From NCBI GenBank assembly GCA_028704125.1, contig JAQVLM010000105.1:1-8716 (forward strand): DNA of 8,716 bases. Reading direction: 5' to 3'. The translations under genes and the position numbers were made by a program. This DNA comes from Opitutales bacterium (lineage in GTDB: Bacteria; Verrucomicrobiota; Verrucomicrobiia; Opitutales; JAFGAQ01). Below, one piece after another: positions 5,906-8,716 of the stretch (position 1 is its first letter; every line of letters starts with the position of its first letter). The notes beneath the pieces were generated by a model, which was given only the letters and a program-made list of their open reading frames with translations, was not told the DNA's origin and did not search any database.

Positions 5906-7963
5906 TTGACGGATCGGATGGATTATCTGGTGAATCTCGGGGTGTCTTCGGTGTGGGTGACCCCGCCTTTCAAGAACAAACCGGTTCAGAGTGGGACAGC
6001 CGGATACCATGGTTACTGGATTCTGGATTTCCAGCAGCTCGACCCGCATCTTGGCAGCAACGATTCATTCCGCGGTTTTGTGAGCAAAGCCCATGATCAT
6101 GGCCTGTGGGTGACCATGGATATCATTACCAATCACACGGCTGACGTCATTGGATACAAGGGCGGGAACTATTCCTATCGGTCAAAGGCGGATGCGCCCT
6201 ATGTCGATTGCGATGGGCAGGAGTTTTCGGCGAAAGAACATGCGTGGAACGGACTGGGCGATCCGGACGATTTTCCGTCTCTGTGTGTGAACCGGAGTTT
6301 TCCTCATGTTCCCGAGGTGTCGCATGAGGAGGTCGAGGCGAAAAACCCCGTTTGGCTGAATGACCTGACCTTGTATCATAATCGTGGCAATACCTCATTC
6401 ACCGGTGAGAACTCGCTCTACGGAGATTTCGTTGGTCTGGATGACTTGTTCACGGAGAGGCCAAAGGTGGTCAATGGCTTCATCGATATCTATAAATGGT
6501 GGATCGAGGAATTCGGGGTGGATGGTTTCCGGATTGACACTGTCAAGCACGTGAATGCGGAGTTTTGGCAGGCCTTCAGTCCCGCGATTCGCGCTAAGGC
6601 GCTGGAGCTTGGACGCCCGGATTTTGTTCAGTTTGGTGAAGTCTACAGTGATGCGGGGGATGCCATGGTGTTGAGCGAATACTCTACGGGCATTCCGATC
6701 GACACCACGCTCGACTTCGGATTTTTCGTGGCGGCAAGGAATTGGGTTTCCAAAGGCGGATCATCCGATGATCTGGCAGCGTTTTTCCAGATGGACGATG
6801 CCTACACGGATCACGACAGCAATGTCCATGTCACGACCACATTTCTTGGAAACCACGATGCGGGACGCTTCGCGTATTTCCTTGGATTGGACAACCCCGG
6901 AGCTCCGCGTGAGCGATTGGAGGCTCTGTTCAAACTGGGCCATGGTCTGATGTTTCTGGTGAGGGGGCAACCCGTCATCTATTATGGGGATGAGCAGGGA
7001 ATGATTGGGCGTGGGGGCAACGACATGCAGGCAAGGGAAAGCCTGTTTGGATCCAAAGCCCCGGCGTTTCGGGATGCCGCTTTGCTTGGGACCAGCCGGA
7101 CCGGCGCGAGCGACAAATACGACATGCAGCATCCGTTTTATCGGTTTTTCGCTGAGCTTGCAAAGCTGCGGCGCGGGCATGCGGCTCTCGCGACGGGAGC
7201 GATGGTAAACCGGAATCTGGACGATCCCAACCTGTTCGCGTTTTCCCGGATCGACCGGCAAGAGCAGGTTGAGTATCTGGTGGTGTTGAACAACTCCCGG
7301 ACCGAGTCTTTTGCTGCAAAGGTTGAAACTTCGCAGCGCGGTGGGGCTTCGTTTGCGCTTCTGTTTGATTCCCGTTTCCCCCATGACGGGGCGGATGGGT
7401 TGCTGGCGGTCGATGATCAGGGCCGCTTGAGTGTGACCGTCGAGCCGATGCAGTTTATGGTCTGGAAGGCGCAGGAAGCGTTGCCGGTGCGTTCTGAGGA
7501 ATTGGGCGTTCGCATGGTCGGACTGGATCCGGATCAGCCCCTGGCGTTTTCGGATTACACATCCGATGGGCAGACCTTTGTTAGCCGGACCGGGGTGGCG
7601 GCTGAGTTGGATGGGTCGGATGGGTTCGCAGAGGTGACTTTTGGTCTCATCCGGGAGTCGCGTCCGGAACAGGTCGAGTGGCTCGGGACAGATGATAACG
7701 CGCCATACAGGGTGTTTTGGCGGCCTGCGTTCGATTTGGACGCTGAGGAGCGGGTCGCGTTTTTGGCGGTGGCGAGTGACTTGAGGGGCAGGACGGCTCA
7801 GAGCCGCTCCGGATGGCTGCGGGTGGCGGAGAATGATCTCAAACACGGTATCCGGTGGGCACGCAATCCGATCATCAAGTGCATGAACATGGTTGAAAAC
7901 GTTTCTGGAGAGCTTCCGGAGTTTCACCTCCCAGGTTGCAGTGGAAGGAACGGGACCGTTTGA
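5906..7963 (+). CDS. Open middle piece of the amylase: GH13 catalytic and first beta domains
   Basis: This is the longest uninterrupted stretch, which a gene caller would report from the TTG at 5906 or the ATG at 5918; neither is likely a true start, since both fall after the first barrel strand and leave no signal peptide. Numbered from the ATG at 5621, it holds GH13 region I (VTMDIITNH, D167, N171, H172), a B-domain insertion (about 173-260), region II (GFRIDTVKH, nucleophile D306), region III (FGEVY, acid/base E340) and region IV (FLGNHDAGRF, stabiliser D413). A beta-sandwich domain follows (about 520-617). Then comes an Ig-like module with QVEWLGTDDNAPYRVFW (about 620-740), of the kind attached to secreted amylases and pullulanases. 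The last residues (about NVSGELPEF to GRNGTV) are probably out-of-frame translation beyond the frameshift. Confidence 0.7.
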   Translation: MTDRMDYLVNLGVSSVWVTPPFKNKPVQSGTAGYHGYWILDFQQLDPHLGSNDSFRGFVSKAHDHGLWVTMDIITNHTADVIGYKGGNYSYRSKADAPYVDCDGQEFSAKEHAWNGLGDPDDFPSLCVNRSFPHVPEVSHEEVEAKNPVWLNDLTLYHNRGNTSFTGENSLYGDFVGLDDLFTERPKVVNGFIDIYKWWIEEFGVDGFRIDTVKHVNAEFWQAFSPAIRAKALELGRPDFVQFGEVYSDAGDAMVLSEYSTGIPIDTTLDFGFFVAARNWVSKGGSSDDLAAFFQMDDAYTDHDSNVHVTTTFLGNHDAGRFAYFLGLDNPGAPRERLEALFKLGHGLMFLVRGQPVIYYGDEQGMIGRGGNDMQARESLFGSKAPAFRDAALLGTSRTGASDKYDMQHPFYRFFAELAKLRRGHAALATGAMVNRNLDDPNLFAFSRIDRQEQVEYLVVLNNSRTESFAAKVETSQRGGASFALLFDSRFPHDGADGLLAVDDQGRLSVTVEPMQFMVWKAQEALPVRSEELGVRMVGLDPDQPLAFSDYTSDGQTFVSRTGVAAELDGSDGFAEVTFGLIRESRPEQVEWLGTDDNAPYRVFWRPAFDLDAEERVAFLAVASDLRGRTAQSRSGWLRVAENDLKHGIRWARNPIIKCMNMVENVSGELPEFHLPGCSGRNGTV
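7884..7963 (+). other. Frameshift interval in the amylase, probably at the A-run 7896-7899
   Basis: The amylase frame ends at TGA 7961-7963. The Ig-like continuation is in the +1 frame, which is open only after the TGA at 7884-7886, so the shift must lie between. Removing one A from the AAAA run at 7896-7899 joins the frames as MVETFLESFRSFTSQVAVEG, which reads smoothly into the Ig-like domain. The exact site is inference. Confidence 0.7.
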
Positions 7964-8153
7964 ATACCGGTGGATGCACGATGGGGAATGGGTTCCGGAC
8001 TCCAACGCATCGGTCTTGCCCTTGCCGGGAGATGTCTCTGCCCTTGGGGAATGGCGGGTGTTGGTTCACAACCTGTCGGGTTCCACGCTGTCGGCGCCGC
8101 TTCAGTTGAGTGTGCTGCCGGACACATTCCGGGCCATGGACTCTAGTCAATAA

Positions 8154-8330
8154 AGCGCAGCCTTTTGCGTGGGGTGTTGTAGGATTGCAGGGGCGGAGGA
8201 GACTCATCCCAAAGTGTCTTACCATGGGCGGGTGATAAGCTGTGGTTTGTGAATCGGATTCGGCGTATTTTAGACTACCCCGACCTTTTCGTTTGCGGGG
8301 AGGTCGGGGGCGGTTCAACATGCTTGCGAC
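8154..8330. other. Intergenic region before the lipoprotein gene
   Basis: These 177 bp hold no convincing gene. A weak promoter pair can be drawn as TTGTGA (8247-8252), 18-base spacer, TAGACT (8271-8276). It is followed at once by the hairpin at 8278-8309. A weak interrupted stem with CTTA and TAAG arms lies around 8218-8239. No terminator with a T-run follows the amylase stop. Confidence 0.35.
8278..8309 (+). promoter_or_regulatory. 9-bp hairpin in the presumed 5' leader of the lipoprotein gene
   Basis: CCCCGACCT (8278-8286) pairs perfectly with AGGTCGGGG (8301-8309) across a 14-base loop rich in T and G. It ends 21 bases before the ATG at 8331. If transcription starts near 8283 as the weak promoter suggests, the stem would lie at the very 5' end of the transcript. 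It could stabilise the mRNA, be a regulatory leader, or end upstream transcription; no T-run follows. Confidence 0.4.
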
Positions 8331-8716
8331 ATGGAAAAACCTCTTCTTCGTGGAGTTACCGGTTGTTTGTTGTTCCTTGTGCTTCTGGCATCCGGATGCG
8401 TGAGCTTGAGTGTGCAAACTGCGGACAAGTATGGTTCAAATGCATCGGTCGCCGGCTTTCTGCAGAGTTTCGAGCAAGCCACCATCGAAGGAAATGAAGC
8501 CCGGGTGATGGCGCACATGGCAACCGCTTACCTCGTCGGTCAGCATGACGATCTCCTGGAGGGCAGAACCGATCAGTTTTTGGCTGAGTTCTTTGGTGGC
8601 TATTCTGCGCAGGAGGATGGCCATGTATCCATTCCGCTGCCTGATATCATCGCGATGGAGTTGGTCGGCTTGAGTGAATCCGATAACGGTTACAAGGTGA
8701 CCTACCGGGTGCACAC
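8331..8716 (+). CDS. Putative lipoprotein of unknown function, 3' end missing
   Basis: The first 128 codons are in the window and stay open to its right edge. The N-terminus MEKPLLRGVTGCLLFLVLL followed by ASGC is a lipoprotein signal peptide: a Lys and an Arg in the n-region, a hydrophobic core, and a lipobox with C23 as the lipidated residue. The protein would be anchored by its acylated Cys in a membrane facing the periplasm. The mature part (FLQSFEQATIEGNEARVMAHMATAY and so on, about 46-70) alternates helix then strand in a way that recalls SnoaL/NTF2-like folds, but I cannot assign a family. The ATG at 8331 is chosen because it puts the signal peptide at the start. The ATG at 8320 is in another frame and meets a stop at 8401-8403. 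No Shine-Dalgarno at normal spacing is seen. Confidence 0.8.
   Translation, partial: MEKPLLRGVTGCLLFLVLLASGCVSLSVQTADKYGSNASVAGFLQSFEQATIEGNEARVMAHMATAYLVGQHDDLLEGRTDQFLAEFFGGYSAQEDGHVSIPLPDIIAMELVGLSESDNGYKVTYRVH

Larger units (their letters stand above)
5621..8153 (+). pseudogene. Secreted GH13 alpha-amylase with Ig-like C-terminus, broken by a nonsense codon and a frameshift
   Basis: Reconstructed as one gene of about 843 codons in three pieces. Piece 1 (5621-5794) gives a signal peptide (MKPHFLPVWCSVCFVFSAIG, 1-20) and the first strand of the GH13 barrel (GQVFYFVLTD, 48-57), then TGA. Piece 2 resumes in the same frame with FCNGDPSNDKGGYGGG, exactly the continuation of the family's 'LTDRFxNGDPxND' motif, and runs to 7963. 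Piece 3, in the +1 frame, runs to the TAA at 8151-8153 and encodes an Ig-like domain (VAVEGTGPFEYRWMHDGEW...). Intact, it would be a secreted enzyme cutting alpha-1,4-glucan bonds in starch or glycogen. The catalytic residues are preserved, so inactivation is recent, or the two lesions are sequence errors. ATG 5621 is preceded by CCCCTTCTCCAAT and no Shine-Dalgarno. Confidence 0.8.

Noticed and set aside
6761..8005. Long open frame of about 414 codons on the minus strand
   Set aside because: It is antisense to the amylase, whose GH13 motifs are unmistakable. The antisense product is rich in Pro, Arg and His without any recognisable domain, as expected for a shadow of a GC-rich gene.

Overview
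The window looks like a chromosomal stretch of a Verrucomicrobiota bacterium. I infer this from three things recalled from family knowledge, not searched. The partial gene at the left edge matches the Minf_1886-type conserved protein family, which is largely restricted to Verrucomicrobia and Planctomycetes. The SAM-cycle proteins have a verrucomicrobial flavour. The secreted amylase carries Ig-like C-terminal domains of the kind common in that phylum. UGA, UAA and ATG are used conventionally. Classical Shine-Dalgarno sequences are nearly absent; most starts are instead preceded by a short pyrimidine tract (CTCC/CTTTC-like).

Layout. On the minus strand at 1-2936 lies a SAM-cycle cluster, transcribed metK (SAM synthetase) -> ahcY (S-adenosylhomocysteine hydrolase, 21 bp later) -> the start of a Minf_1886-family gene that runs off the left edge. 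MetK makes SAM; AhcY removes the SAH by-product of methyl transfer. Diverging from metK is a solitary WecG/TagA/CpsF (GT26) glycosyltransferase at 3030-3803. Positions 3804-4100 hold no convincing gene but contain several strong inverted repeats between two convergent genes. Next come a six-helix membrane protein of unknown function (minus, 4101-4739) and, divergent from it, a HAD-superfamily phosphatase (plus, 4855-5520).

The right part (5621-8153) is one secreted GH13 alpha-amylase gene that is broken twice. An in-frame TGA at codon 58 falls exactly where the family has the Arg of its DRFxNGDP motif. A frameshift near 7884-7963 separates the catalytic and first beta domains from a C-terminal Ig-like domain. 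A putative lipoprotein gene starts at 8331 and runs off the right edge.

I found no tRNA, rRNA, CRISPR array, insertion sequence or phage gene, and no convincing riboswitch. Nothing here looks like a new multi-gene system. The observations most worth checking are the double lesion in the amylase, the pyrimidine-rich start contexts, and the hairpin cluster between the convergent genes.
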